From contig NZ_JARGES010000055.1 of NCBI RefSeq assembly GCF_029210365.1, positions 1 to 64,000 on the forward strand: a DNA stretch of 64,000 nucleotides, read 5' to 3'. The first letter of the stretch is position 1. Every line of letters begins with the position of its first letter. Below the pieces are notes generated by a model. The model worked only from the letters and a program-made list of their open reading frames with translations. It did not search any database and was not told where the DNA came from. The translations under genes and the position numbers were made by a program. Source of the stretch: Mesorhizobium sp. YIM 152430. GTDB taxonomy: Bacteria > Pseudomonadota > Alphaproteobacteria > Rhizobiales > Rhizobiaceae. Shown in pieces: positions 1 through 8,311 of the stretch.

Positions 1-1
1 G

Positions 2-67
2 TCCGCCAGGAAGCCCGCCGCCAAGAAGACGGGTGCGAAGAAGGCTCCGGCAAAGGCGAAGGAGTAG
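2..67 (+). CDS. topA: DNA topoisomerase I, C-terminal end (partial)
   Basis: Only the last 21 codons of this gene lie in the window. They encode a lysine/alanine/proline-rich tail that ends at a TAG three bases before the rnr start. Such a basic tail is typical of alphaproteobacterial topoisomerase I, and topA directly before rnr is a common order in Hyphomicrobiales. The assignment rests on composition and neighbourhood, since no catalytic domain is visible; any other protein with a basic tail would look the same here. Confidence 0.6.
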   Translation, partial: SARKPAAKKTGAKKAPAKAKE

Positions 68-70
68 CCC

Positions 71-2392
71 TTGGCGCGAAAGATCTCCGGGCGAAAGTCT
101 GCCGCGCCGGCGAAGCGGCCAGGAGCAGCCTCGTCCGGCGACTTCCGTCCGAGCCGCGATGAACTCCTCGCCTATATCGCCGAAAACCCGGACCTTTCCG
201 GCAAGCGCGAACTCGCCAAGGCGTTTCGCCTCAAGGGCGAGGATCGCGTCTGGCTGAAGGACATGCTGCGCGATCTCCAGGATGAAGGGCTTCTGCAAAA
301 GTCGGCCAAGAAGAAACTGAAGCGGCCCGGCGACCTGCCGCATATGGTGGTACTGGACGTCGTCAGCCGCGACCCTGACGGCCTGCTGATCGCGCGCCCG
401 GCCGAATGGCCCGCCGATCTCGGCGCCGCGCCGCTGGTCGCGATCCGCACGCAGCGCCAGGGCCGCGGCCCGGCGCCGGGGATCGGCGACCGCGTCCTCG
501 CCAAAACCTTTCCCAACGAGGAAAAAGGCGGCCCGACCTATACGGCGCGCGTCGTCAAGATTTTCGACAAGCAGCGCGACGCGGTGCTGGGCGTGCTGCG
601 GCATCTGGCCGATGGCGGGTTCCGCATGGAACCGGTGGAGCGCCGCCAGCCCGAACTGATTATCGACGAGGACGATCTGAACGGGGCGAAGCCCGGCGAT
701 CTGATCGAGGTCGCGCCGCTGCGCCATGCCCGCTACGGCCTGCCGAAGGGCAAGGTCGTGGAGGTGGTCGGCTCGCTGACGAGCGAGAAGGCGGTCTCGA
801 TGATCGCCATCCACAGCCATGACATCCCGCATGTTTTTCCGAATGCGGTGATTGCGGAAGCGGAAGCCTGCCGCCCGGCGACGCTCGATAGCCGCGAGGA
901 CTGGCGCGACCTGCCGCTGATCACCATTGACCCGGCCGACGCCAAGGACCATGACGACGCGGTTCATGCGGCACCGGACGAGGACGAGGCGAATCCCGGC
1001 GGCATCGTCGCGACCGTCGCCATCGCCGATGTCGCGGCCTATGTGCGCACGGGGACCGAACTCGACCAGGAAGCGCTGAAGCGCGGCAATTCGTGCTACT
1101 TCCCCGACCGCGTCGTGCCGATGCTCCCCGAGCGCATCTCCAACGACCTCTGCTCGCTGCGCGAGAACGAGGACCGCCCTGCGCTTGCGGTGCGCATGGT
1201 CTTCAGCGCCGAAGGCCGCAAGATCCGGCATTCGTTCCATCGCGTGATGATGCGCAGCCACGTCAAGCTGTCCTACAATCAGGCGCAGGCGGCGATCGAT
1301 GGTGCGGCTGACGAAAAAGCGGCACCGTTTCTCGACCATGTGCTGAAGCCACTCTGGGACGGTTACCGCGTCCTGAAGTGCGGCCGCGACAGCCGCCAGC
1401 CGCTCGATCTCGACCTGCCCGAGCGCAAAATTCTGCTGAAGGAGGACGGCACGGTCGACCGTGTTGTCGTTCCCGACCGGCTGGACGCGCACAAGCTGAT
1501 CGAAGAATTCATGATCCAGGCGAACGTGGCGGCCGCCGAGACGCTGGAGGCCAAGCGCCAGCCGCTGATCTACCGCATCCATGACGAACCCTCGATGGCG
1601 AAGCAGGAAGCGTTGCGCGAATTCCTGACGACGGTGGGCCTGTCGCTGGCGCGTGGCGCGAATTTGCGCCCTTCGCAGTTCAATGGCATTCTCAAGGCGG
1701 TCGAGGGCAGCGAGCATGATGAACTGGTCAACCAGGTCGTGCTGCGCAGCCAGAGCCAGGCGATCTATTCCAAGGACAATGCCGGGCATTTCGGCCTGAA
1801 CCTGCGCCGTTACGCCCATTTCACGTCACCGATCCGCCGTTATGCCGATCTGATGGTCCATCGCGCCCTGATTTCCGCGCTCGGCCTTGGCAAGGACGGC
1901 CTGACCAAGGCCGAAGAAGGCCGGCTGGAGGAGATTTCGGCGCTGATCTCGGCAACGGAGCGCCGCGCGATGGCGGCCGAGCGCGACACGGTCGACCGAC
2001 TCATCGCCGCGCATCTGGCGACGCGGATCGACGAGACCTTTACAGGCCGCATTTCGGGCGTCACCAAGGCGGGGCTCTTCGTCCAACTGCCGCAGTTCGG
2101 CGCAGATGGCTTCGTGCCGGTGTCAACGTTGGGCGACGACTACTATATCTACGACGAAGCGGCGCACGCGATGGTCGGCGAAAAAACCCGAAAGGGCTTT
2201 CGGCTCGCCGATACGGTCGAGGTGAAGCTGGTCGAGATCGCGCCGATGGCAGGCAGCCTTCGGTTCGAGATGATGAGCGACCCGGAGCCCGTCTCGGGAT
2301 CGCGCGCCTCGCTTCACAAAGCCAAGGGCCGGCGACGCGCAGACCAGTCGCGCCGGCCGGGCGGACGTGGATCGACGAGGAGCAGGCGATGA
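71..2392 (+). CDS. rnr: Ribonuclease R, 3'-5' exoribonuclease
   Basis: This 773-residue protein belongs to the RNase II/R family, which degrades structured RNA processively from the 3' end in the cytoplasm. The RNB catalytic domain spans roughly residues 280-615; its acidic metal-binding motif DPADAKDHDDA lies near residues 290-302, and the conserved RRYAHFTSPIRRYADL segment lies near 579-594. An S1 RNA-binding domain follows at about 655-740, and the tail is basic. The start is a TTG three bases after the preceding stop. The stop overlaps the next gene in an ATGA, indicating translational coupling. The length fits the family. Confidence 0.95.
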   Translation: MARKISGRKSAAPAKRPGAASSGDFRPSRDELLAYIAENPDLSGKRELAKAFRLKGEDRVWLKDMLRDLQDEGLLQKSAKKKLKRPGDLPHMVVLDVVSRDPDGLLIARPAEWPADLGAAPLVAIRTQRQGRGPAPGIGDRVLAKTFPNEEKGGPTYTARVVKIFDKQRDAVLGVLRHLADGGFRMEPVERRQPELIIDEDDLNGAKPGDLIEVAPLRHARYGLPKGKVVEVVGSLTSEKAVSMIAIHSHDIPHVFPNAVIAEAEACRPATLDSREDWRDLPLITIDPADAKDHDDAVHAAPDEDEANPGGIVATVAIADVAAYVRTGTELDQEALKRGNSCYFPDRVVPMLPERISNDLCSLRENEDRPALAVRMVFSAEGRKIRHSFHRVMMRSHVKLSYNQAQAAIDGAADEKAAPFLDHVLKPLWDGYRVLKCGRDSRQPLDLDLPERKILLKEDGTVDRVVVPDRLDAHKLIEEFMIQANVAAAETLEAKRQPLIYRIHDEPSMAKQEALREFLTTVGLSLARGANLRPSQFNGILKAVEGSEHDELVNQVVLRSQSQAIYSKDNAGHFGLNLRRYAHFTSPIRRYADLMVHRALISALGLGKDGLTKAEEGRLEEISALISATERRAMAAERDTVDRLIAAHLATRIDETFTGRISGVTKAGLFVQLPQFGADGFVPVSTLGDDYYIYDEAAHAMVGEKTRKGFRLADTVEVKLVEIAPMAGSLRFEMMSDPEPVSGSRASLHKAKGRRRADQSRRPGGRGSTRSRR

Positions 2393-2817
2393 GCGAAATC
2401 CATTATGGCGGGGATGCCGCACAGGCAAACCGGCCCCTGATCCGTTCGATGTGGCGCGGCTTTCTCTGCCGCTGCCCCAATTGCGGCGAGGGCAGGCTTT
2501 TCGACCGCTTCCTGAAGGTCACGCCGGAATGTGCGAAATGTGGCGAGGAACTGCACCACCACCGGGCCGACGACCTGCCGGCCTATCTGGTGATCTTCAT
2601 CGTCGGCCATATCGTCATTGCCGGCTTCATGGGCGTCGAGATGACAAGCGGTCTCGGCCTCTGGCAGCATCTTGCGATCTGGGTGCCTCTAACGATCGTC
2701 GGCTCGATCGTGCTTCTCCAGCCGGTGAAGGGCGCCGTCGTCGGCCTACAATGGGCGCTCCACATGCACGGTTTCGGCGGCGAGAAGGACATACTCGACG
2801 ATCATCCGGAACTTTGA
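2389..2817 (+). CDS. DUF983 family zinc-ribbon membrane protein
   Basis: The 142-residue product has two CxxC pairs (CPNC near residue 30 and CAKC near 49) that look like a small zinc ribbon. Two hydrophobic segments follow, at about residues 65-85 and 95-115, consistent with an inner-membrane protein. This matches DUF983, a family of unknown function. It overlaps rnr by four bases and stands 27 bases before a NUDIX gene, so it is probably in the same transcript. No catalytic motif is visible beyond the cysteine pairs. Confidence 0.85.
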   Translation: MSEIHYGGDAAQANRPLIRSMWRGFLCRCPNCGEGRLFDRFLKVTPECAKCGEELHHHRADDLPAYLVIFIVGHIVIAGFMGVEMTSGLGLWQHLAIWVPLTIVGSIVLLQPVKGAVVGLQWALHMHGFGGEKDILDDHPEL

Positions 2818-2844
2818 TCGAACCGTCGCGAGGGGAGTGACATC

Positions 2845-3585
2845 TTGGAAGGTTTTACGCGCGCCCAGATCGACAAGGCCGAAAGCAAGGATTTCGCGCT
2901 CGGCGCCGGCCCGAAGCGGCCGCGCGACGCGGCGACGCTGATTCTGCTCGACCGCCGCGGCAGCGACATCTGCGTGCTGATGGGCCGCCGGCACATGAAG
3001 CACGCCTTCATGCCCGGCAAGTTCGTCTTTCCAGGCGGGCGCACCGACCCGAACGACAGCCGCATCGACGTTGCGACGCCGCTCGAACCGGCGGAGGAAA
3101 CCAAGCTGATCGGGACCGGAAGCCGCGCGACCGCCGCCCGCGCCCGCGCCATCGCGCTTTCCGCCATTCGCGAGACCTACGAGGAAGCCGGGCTCCTGAT
3201 CGGCCGCCGCGGTCCCTTCACGACCAACAAGGCCGACTGGCAGGGCTTCGCCGAGCACGGCATCCAGCCTTCGCTCGCGGGCCTGCGCTTCGTTGCCCGC
3301 GCGATCACGCCGCCCGGCCGCGTGCGCCGCTTCGACACGCGGTTCCTCTCGGTCTGGAAGAACGAGGTCGCCCTCGAACTGGAAGACGGCGGCCCGACGC
3401 ACGAACTGGAAGAACTGGTCTGGCTGCCGATTGCGGACGCCAAACAGGCCGACATTCCGACCATTACCCGCACCGTTCTCGGCGATCTCGAAGCCCGGTT
3501 GAAAGCCGACCCGGACCTGAAACCCGGCGGCGAGGTTCCGTTCTATCGGCTACGGAACAACCGCTTCGAACGCAACATCATCTAG
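2845..3585 (+). CDS. NUDIX hydrolase with split NUDIX box
   Basis: This 246-residue protein carries the second half of a NUDIX box, RETYEEAGL, near residues 111-119. NUDIX enzymes cleave nucleoside diphosphates linked to another moiety, using the glutamates of this motif to bind Mg2+. The glycine-x5-glutamate half is not at its usual distance; a Gly-rich FPGGRTDPND segment lies some 40 residues earlier, as in NUDT19-like members with an insert. The TTG start is chosen because GAGGGGAG stands 5-6 bases upstream. The substrate cannot be deduced. The gene follows DUF983 and precedes an MFS gene by 12 bases. Confidence 0.85.
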   Translation: MEGFTRAQIDKAESKDFALGAGPKRPRDAATLILLDRRGSDICVLMGRRHMKHAFMPGKFVFPGGRTDPNDSRIDVATPLEPAEETKLIGTGSRATAARARAIALSAIRETYEEAGLLIGRRGPFTTNKADWQGFAEHGIQPSLAGLRFVARAITPPGRVRRFDTRFLSVWKNEVALELEDGGPTHELEELVWLPIADAKQADIPTITRTVLGDLEARLKADPDLKPGGEVPFYRLRNNRFERNII

Positions 3586-3597
3586 CGCCGGTTTCCC

Positions 3598-4779
3598 ATG
3601 CATTCCGGCCTGTCGGTTCCCGGTGACGAGACCATAAGGTGGCTGTCGGTGTCGGCGGCCATCGCCTCGATCAGCGTGGTGGGAATCGCAATCGGCATCG
3701 GAATGCCGCTCTTGAGCGTCATCCTCGAGGGCCACGGTCACTCGGCGACCATGATCGGGCTCAACACGGCGATGGCCGGCCTCGCCTCGATCGTCGCCGC
3801 CCCATGCGCGACGCCCCTCGCGGCCCGCTTCGGCGTCGTCTGGACGATGCTGGCGATGATCGTCGTCGGCGCGTTTTCCTTCATCGGCTTTTATGCCGCG
3901 CCGGAATTCTGGATGTGGTTTCCGTTGCGCGCGGCGCTGCATTTTTCGATCACCATCGTCTTCATCCTGTCGGAATTCTGGATCGCGACGTCGGCGCCTG
4001 CGGCGCGGCGCGGCTTCATCCTGGGAATCTACGCCACCGTGCTCTCGCTCGGCTTTGCCTTCGGACCCTGGCTTTTCGCACAGGTCGGCAGCCAGGGCTT
4101 CCTGCCTTTCGGTATCACCTTCGCCATTGTCATGTTCGCGGCCCTGCCCGTCCTTGCGGCCTTGAAAGAAAGTCCGCGCATCGACGCCGCACCGACCGGC
4201 ACGCGCTTCGTCGGCTATATCTGGCTGGTGCCGATGGCGACGGCGGCCGTCCTCGTCTTCGGCGCGGTCGAAACGGGCGGCTTCGCGCTGTTTCCCGTCT
4301 ATGGCACCCGGATCGGCTATTCGGAAGGCGACGCGGCGTTGCTCCTGACCGCTGTCGGGCTCGGCAACGTGCTGCTTCAGATCCCGCTCGGACTGATCAG
4401 CGATCGCGTCAGTGACCGGCGGCATCTGCTGATGATCTGCGCGGCGATCGGCCTTGCGGGCATGGTCGCCCTGCCCTTCGTCGCTCATGACTGGTATCTG
4501 ACGGCCGGCGTGCTCTTTGTGTGGGGCGGCGTCGTCGCCGGGCTCTACACGGTCGGCCTTGCCCATCTCGGCTCGCGGCTTTCGGGGCGCGACCTGGCCT
4601 CGGCCAACGCCGCCTTCGTCCTGTGCTACGGAATCGGCATGTTGCTCGGGCCTCAGGCGATCGGCATCGGCATGGACATCTTCGGCCCGAACGGCTTTGC
4701 CTATGCGATCATGATCTTCTTCGCGGCCTATCTCGGGCTGGGCGCGGTGCGGCTGGGTTCGGGCGTCGGGCGGGGTTGA
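3598..4779 (+). CDS. MFS transporter
   Basis: The 393-residue product is a polytopic membrane protein with about twelve hydrophobic segments, glycine-rich helices, and a loop between the halves near residues 190-205. This is the architecture of a major facilitator superfamily carrier using a proton or solute gradient. The DRVSDRRH segment near residue 265 resembles the loop motif repeated in the second half of MFS proteins. Substrate is unknown. No clear ribosome binding site precedes the ATG, which lies 12 bases after the NUDIX stop, so translation may be coupled. Confidence 0.9.
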   Translation: MHSGLSVPGDETIRWLSVSAAIASISVVGIAIGIGMPLLSVILEGHGHSATMIGLNTAMAGLASIVAAPCATPLAARFGVVWTMLAMIVVGAFSFIGFYAAPEFWMWFPLRAALHFSITIVFILSEFWIATSAPAARRGFILGIYATVLSLGFAFGPWLFAQVGSQGFLPFGITFAIVMFAALPVLAALKESPRIDAAPTGTRFVGYIWLVPMATAAVLVFGAVETGGFALFPVYGTRIGYSEGDAALLLTAVGLGNVLLQIPLGLISDRVSDRRHLLMICAAIGLAGMVALPFVAHDWYLTAGVLFVWGGVVAGLYTVGLAHLGSRLSGRDLASANAAFVLCYGIGMLLGPQAIGIGMDIFGPNGFAYAIMIFFAAYLGLGAVRLGSGVGRG

Positions 4780-4803
4780 CAAACCGCGCCGATCCAGTAT
4801 GTC
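4776..4803 (+). promoter_or_regulatory. Putative sigma-70 type promoter of rpmG
   Basis: TTGACA at 4776-4781 is followed after 16 bases by TATGTC at 4798-4803. The -35 box overlaps the stop codon of the MFS gene, and the arrangement would start a transcript about 70 bases before rpmG. The match to the -35 consensus is perfect; the -10 match is partial. This is inferred from sequence only. Confidence 0.6.
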
Positions 4804-4881
4804 TCGCGCCAAGCTTTCCGCCGCCGGGCCCGGCTCCCGTTCGTATGCGGTGATCTCTCTTTCAAAAAACGGACGACCAAA

Positions 4882-5049
4882 ATGGCCAAGGCGACAACCA
4901 TCAAGATCAAGCTTCTGTCGACCGCCGACACCGGCAGCTTCTACGTCACGACGAAGAACAGCCGCACGATGACGGACAAGATGACGAAGCGGAAATACGA
5001 TCCGATCGCGCGCAAGCACGTCGAATTCAAGGAAACCAAGATCAAGTAG
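4882..5049 (+). CDS. rpmG: 50S ribosomal protein L33
   Basis: A 55-residue ORF begins [18 protein letters not shown] and ends [11 protein letters not shown], which is the conserved sequence of ribosomal protein L33, a small component of the large subunit near the E site. It lacks the CxxC pairs of zinc-binding L33 forms, so it is the zinc-independent type. It has its own upstream promoter-like sequence and a strong terminator 27 bases after the stop, so it is probably a single-gene transcript. Confidence 0.97.
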   Translation: MAKATTIKIKLLSTADTGSFYVTTKNSRTMTDKMTKRKYDPIARKHVEFKETKIK

Positions 5050-5075
5050 GCTTCACGCTTCCGATCGATTTCGAG

Positions 5076-5097
5076 CGCCGCCTTCGGGCGGCGTTTT
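5076..5097 (+). terminator. Intrinsic terminator of rpmG
   Basis: A perfect 7-bp stem (CGCCGCC with GGCGGCG) closes on a TTCG loop, forming the extra-stable C(UUCG)G tetraloop, and is followed at once by TTTT at 5094-5097. It lies 26 bases after the rpmG stop. Confidence 0.9.
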
Positions 5098-5119
5098 GCG
5101 TTTGAGGATTGTCCAAATG

Positions 5120-5290
5120 AAAAGGGGCCGGCCGACGGCTGACAGTGGTACGAGGAGGCCACTTGAGTGTCAGTGTCGACCGGCCGACCCCACGGACCCA
5201 GGAGATGCGGCGGACCTGAGCATCATGGGGTAGCTTGCCGGGCAGATGCCCTCGTTTGCTGCCCTGATGGCTTCACAGTCGCGCAAGACC
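5120..5290 (-). ncRNA. Structured RNA element / terminator hairpin downstream of pleD
   Basis: This 339-base gap (5050-5388) has no credible gene after the rpmG terminator. Read on the minus strand, 5191 to 5124 folds into a long three-part hairpin. Its outer arms pair at 5124-5133 with 5182-5191 (one mismatch), its middle stem at 5139-5144 with 5168-5173, and its inner stem at 5145-5148 with 5159-5162. The ten-base apical loop carries CCUCC, and four Us follow the hairpin. A second hairpin pairs 5240-5245 with 5259-5264. It may be the 3' end of the pleD mRNA or a separate small RNA; no clear promoter was found. It matches no RNA family I recognise. Confidence 0.5.
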
Positions 5291-5388
5291 GATTGAAAAT
5301 CAATAATTTCTTAACTTTGTCGCCAAGAGTCGCGCGTTAAGGTAAACACGCGCGGGGACAGACACTGACTGTCTAGAAGACGCCTTGA

Positions 5389-6762
5389 CTAGGCTGCACT
5401 TGCGACGACACGATTGCGGCCGGCGTTCTTCGCCTGATAGAGCGCGACGTCCGCCCGCTTCATCATGTCGCCCGCCGTGTCGGGTTCCCCCTTGAGCGAC
5501 GCAACGCCGATCGAGATCGTGACTTCGAGCGTTTTTGCGCCATCCTCGATGGTGAACGGGTTTCGCGCGATCTGCTCGCGGATGCGCTCGGCGACCTTTT
5601 CGGCCAGCGCCGGATCGGTGTCCGGCATGACGATCACGAACTCCTCCCCGCCATAGCGGCAGGCAAGGTCGAAGCCGCGCACGCTCTGGCGAAGGCGCAT
5701 GGCGAATTCGCGCAAAATGTCGTCGCCGGCGTCGTGGCCGTGCGTGTCGTTGATCGACTTGAAGCGGTCGATGTCGGTGATCAGCACCGAGAGCGGCCTG
5801 CCCCGGCTGCGCGCCTTGGTGGCGAGACTCGCCAGATGGCTGTCGAGATAGCGGCGATTGTGCAGCCCGGTCAGCCCGTCGGTCACGGCCATCTCGATGG
5901 TCTGCGTGACGGACGAACGAAGCTGGTCGTTATAGCGCTTGCGCTTGACCTGTGTGCGCAGCCGCGCGATCAGTTCCTGCCGGTCGACGGGGCGGGTGAC
6001 ATAGTCGTTGATGCCGAGCTCGAGCGCGCGCACGAGGCGCTGTGTCTCGTCCGGCCCGGCGATCAGGATGATCGGCAGGAAACGCGTGCGATCGAGCGTG
6101 CGCAGTTGCGAGCAAAGCCGCAGCGGATCGTGCTCTTCGAGCGTGGTCGAGATCAGAACGCACTCATAGGGTTTTTCCGCCGCTTCCAGAAGGGCGGCTT
6201 GCGGATCGGACACGATTTCGAGCGTGCAGATGCCGCGCAGATATTTCTCGATCTGCTCGACCGAAGACGGACGATCATCGACCAGAAGGGCGCGGATCGG
6301 CGCATCGGCCGAGATGTCGCGCTTCTTCAGGAGTTCCTCGATGCCGATATTGCGCGTCGTCGAGGCGCGCATCCGCAACTCGTCGGTCAGCATCTTCAGG
6401 CGAACGAGACTCTTGACCCGCGTCATGAGTTGGAGGTCGTTGGCGGGCTTGGTGAGAAAATCGTCGGCGCCGACTTCGAGCCCGCGCACGCGGTCGGCCG
6501 CCTGGTCGAGCGCGGTGACCATGACGACGGGGATGTGAGCGGTTGCCGAATCCGTCTTCAGGCGGCGGCAGACCTCGAACCCATCCATGTCGGGCATCAT
6601 GACGTCGAGCAGAACGACGTCGGCGCGGCCGGCCTCGCAGATTTCCAGAGCGTCGCGGCCATTGCTGGCGGTGAGCACCTCGAAATATTCGGCCAGCAGC
6701 CGGGCTTCCAGAAGCTTCACATTCGCCGGAATGTCATCGACAACAAGTATCCGCGCCGTCAT
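5389..6762 (-). CDS. pleD: Response regulator PleD, diguanylate cyclase
   Basis: This 457-residue protein has the PleD layout REC-REC-GGDEF. The first receiver domain (residues 1-120) has the phosphoacceptor Asp53 in LLDVMMPDMDG. The second receiver (about 155-270) lacks a clean phosphorylation site. The GGDEF domain (about 290-455) has the active-site RYGGEEF motif, with an RGFD inhibitory site five residues before it, so c-di-GMP product inhibition is probable. PleD makes c-di-GMP from two GTP and guides polar development in alphaproteobacteria. It starts 33 bases after divK in the same orientation, the usual divK-pleD operon. Confidence 0.95.
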   Translation of the reverse strand: MTARILVVDDIPANVKLLEARLLAEYFEVLTASNGRDALEICEAGRADVVLLDVMMPDMDGFEVCRRLKTDSATAHIPVVMVTALDQAADRVRGLEVGADDFLTKPANDLQLMTRVKSLVRLKMLTDELRMRASTTRNIGIEELLKKRDISADAPIRALLVDDRPSSVEQIEKYLRGICTLEIVSDPQAALLEAAEKPYECVLISTTLEEHDPLRLCSQLRTLDRTRFLPIILIAGPDETQRLVRALELGINDYVTRPVDRQELIARLRTQVKRKRYNDQLRSSVTQTIEMAVTDGLTGLHNRRYLDSHLASLATKARSRGRPLSVLITDIDRFKSINDTHGHDAGDDILREFAMRLRQSVRGFDLACRYGGEEFVIVMPDTDPALAEKVAERIREQIARNPFTIEDGAKTLEVTISIGVASLKGEPDTAGDMMKRADVALYQAKNAGRNRVVASAA

Positions 6763-6795
6763 TTCAACCCCTCGTCCGGCCGCCCGACCGGCTCC

Positions 6796-7167
6796 TCACG
6801 CATCGCCCAGATAGGACTTGATCGTCTCGATGAAGCGCGCGACCGAGATCGGCTTGGAGATGTACGCCTCGCAGCCGCCCTGCCGGATTCGCTCCTCGTC
6901 GCCCTTCATGGCGAAGGCCGTCACCGCGATGACCGGGATCGAGCGCAGATCGTCGTCGTCCTTCAGCCATTTGGTGACCTCCAGTCCCGAGACTTCGGGA
7001 AGCTGGATATCCATCAAGATGAGGTCGGGACGGTGCTCGCGCGCAAGGTCGAGCGCCTCGAGCCCGTTGCGCGTGCGCACGGTCTCGTAGCCCGACGCTT
7101 CGATGAGGTCGCGAAAGAGCTTCATGTTGAGCTCGTTGTCCTCGACGATCATCACCTTCTTGGTCAT
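6796..7167 (-). CDS. divK: Single-domain response regulator DivK
   Basis: The 123-residue product is one receiver domain with Asp10, phosphoacceptor Asp53 in [13 protein letters not shown], and Lys105 in the SKP motif. It has no output domain. Its sequence, length and position directly before pleD identify it as DivK, which controls the CckA-ChpT-CtrA phosphorelay of the alphaproteobacterial cell cycle through its kinases and partners. The 140-base gap to the divergent DUF3572 gene should hold its promoter; I saw no convincing paired TTAA CtrA box there. Confidence 0.93.
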   Translation of the reverse strand: MTKKVMIVEDNELNMKLFRDLIEASGYETVRTRNGLEALDLAREHRPDLILMDIQLPEVSGLEVTKWLKDDDDLRSIPVIAVTAFAMKGDEERIRQGGCEAYISKPISVARFIETIKSYLGDA

Positions 7168-7307
7168 AAGTCCTCGACAGTCCAGGCGCCGAACGGTTTC
7201 GACCCCGCCGAAATGCTAGCGTGATTTGATTGACGAAACGCAAACTCTTGAAAACTAAGCCGACGACGATGCTTGATCGTAACCGGAACGCAGGCTAACC
7301 CAGCCGC

Positions 7308-7634
7308 ATGAACAGGACCATGTCGGATTCGGGGCGCAGCGACAAGAAGTTGGCGCGGGAAACAGCCGATGGCATCGCCATTCAGGCGCTCCGCTTCATC
7401 GCCGGCGACGCACAATTGCTGCCGCGCTTCCTCGACTTGACCGGCATCGCCGCGCACGACATCCGCCGCGCTGCGGGCGAGCCGGGCTTCATGGCCGGCG
7501 TGCTGCAATTCATTCTGGCGCACGAGCCGACATTGATCAAATTCTCCGAGACGAGCGGCGTCGCGCCGCAGGATGTCGGGCGGGCTTTGCGCGCTCTGCC
7601 GGCGGGCGACGACAGATACGAGATGTCCTCATGA
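7308..7634 (+). CDS. DUF3572 family protein
   Basis: This 108-residue, alpha-helical, soluble protein matches the DUF3572 family, which is typical of alphaproteobacteria and has no known function. Recognisable parts are AIQALRFIAGD and DLTGIAAHDIRRAA in the middle. ATG at 7308 and ATG at 7320 are both possible starts. It is divergent from divK, and its stop overlaps the start of the next gene in ATGA, so the two are probably translated together. Confidence 0.8.
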   Translation: MNRTMSDSGRSDKKLARETADGIAIQALRFIAGDAQLLPRFLDLTGIAAHDIRRAAGEPGFMAGVLQFILAHEPTLIKFSETSGVAPQDVGRALRALPAGDDRYEMSS

Positions 7635-8311
7635 GCGACGACCCCGAGACGCTGCGCCAGATCGAGGAACTTGCAGCGGACGACCGGCCGCTGCTGATTC
7701 TCGACGTCGACGACGTCATCCTCGATTTCATCAAGCCGTTTCCGCGCTATCTCAAGTCGAAGGGCTTCGACCTCAGGCTCGACAGTTTCGCGCTGCACGG
7801 CAACATCTTCCATGTCGAGAACGGCAACGTCGCCGAAATCGAGCATGTGCGCACGCTGGTCGACGATTTCTTCCACGGCCAGGCCGACTGGCAGACGGTG
7901 ACGGACGGCGCTGCCGATGCCATGACGCAGATCGCGCGGAGCGCGGAAATCGTGCTCCTGACGGCGATGCCGCACCGCTTCCGCGATGCGCGGCGGCGCC
8001 ATCTCGACGCGCTCGGCCTGCCCTACCCGCTCCTGACGACGGAGATGGCCAAGGGTCCGGCCGTCGCGCGCCTGCGCGGCGAAACGCCCCGTCCGGTCGC
8101 CTTTGTCGACGATCAGCCGCGCAACCTGATCTCGGCGCATGAAAACGTTCCCGACGGCGCATTCTTCCATCTGATGGCCGACAACAGCCTGCGCGAACTG
8201 ATGCCGCCGCCGCCAGACTTCGCCATCGTCGTGCATGACTGGGCCGAGGCGCTGCCGAAGATCGAAAATGCGCTCGGCATCGGCCGTCACGACACGGCGG
8301 CAAGCGCGTAG
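7631..8311 (+). CDS. HAD-like hydrolase domain protein
   Basis: The 226-residue product carries ILDVDDVILDF near residues 23-33, which resembles motif I (DxDx) of haloacid-dehalogenase-fold phosphatases. LLTAMPH near 116 could be motif II, and PVAFVDDQPRN near 157-167 resembles the acidic motif IV. These suggest a cytoplasmic Mg-dependent phosphatase or phosphotransferase, but the substrate is not evident. It is coupled by ATGA to the DUF3572 gene and overlaps the convergent GNAT gene tail-to-tail by 25 bases. Confidence 0.65.
   Translation: MSDDPETLRQIEELAADDRPLLILDVDDVILDFIKPFPRYLKSKGFDLRLDSFALHGNIFHVENGNVAEIEHVRTLVDDFFHGQADWQTVTDGAADAMTQIARSAEIVLLTAMPHRFRDARRRHLDALGLPYPLLTTEMAKGPAVARLRGETPRPVAFVDDQPRNLISAHENVPDGAFFHLMADNSLRELMPPPPDFAIVVHDWAEALPKIENALGIGRHDTAASA

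Noticed and set aside
7168-7307. CtrA binding sites in the divK/DUF3572 divergent gap
   Set aside because: No TTAA-N7-TTAA pair was found; isolated TTAA-like bits are not enough.
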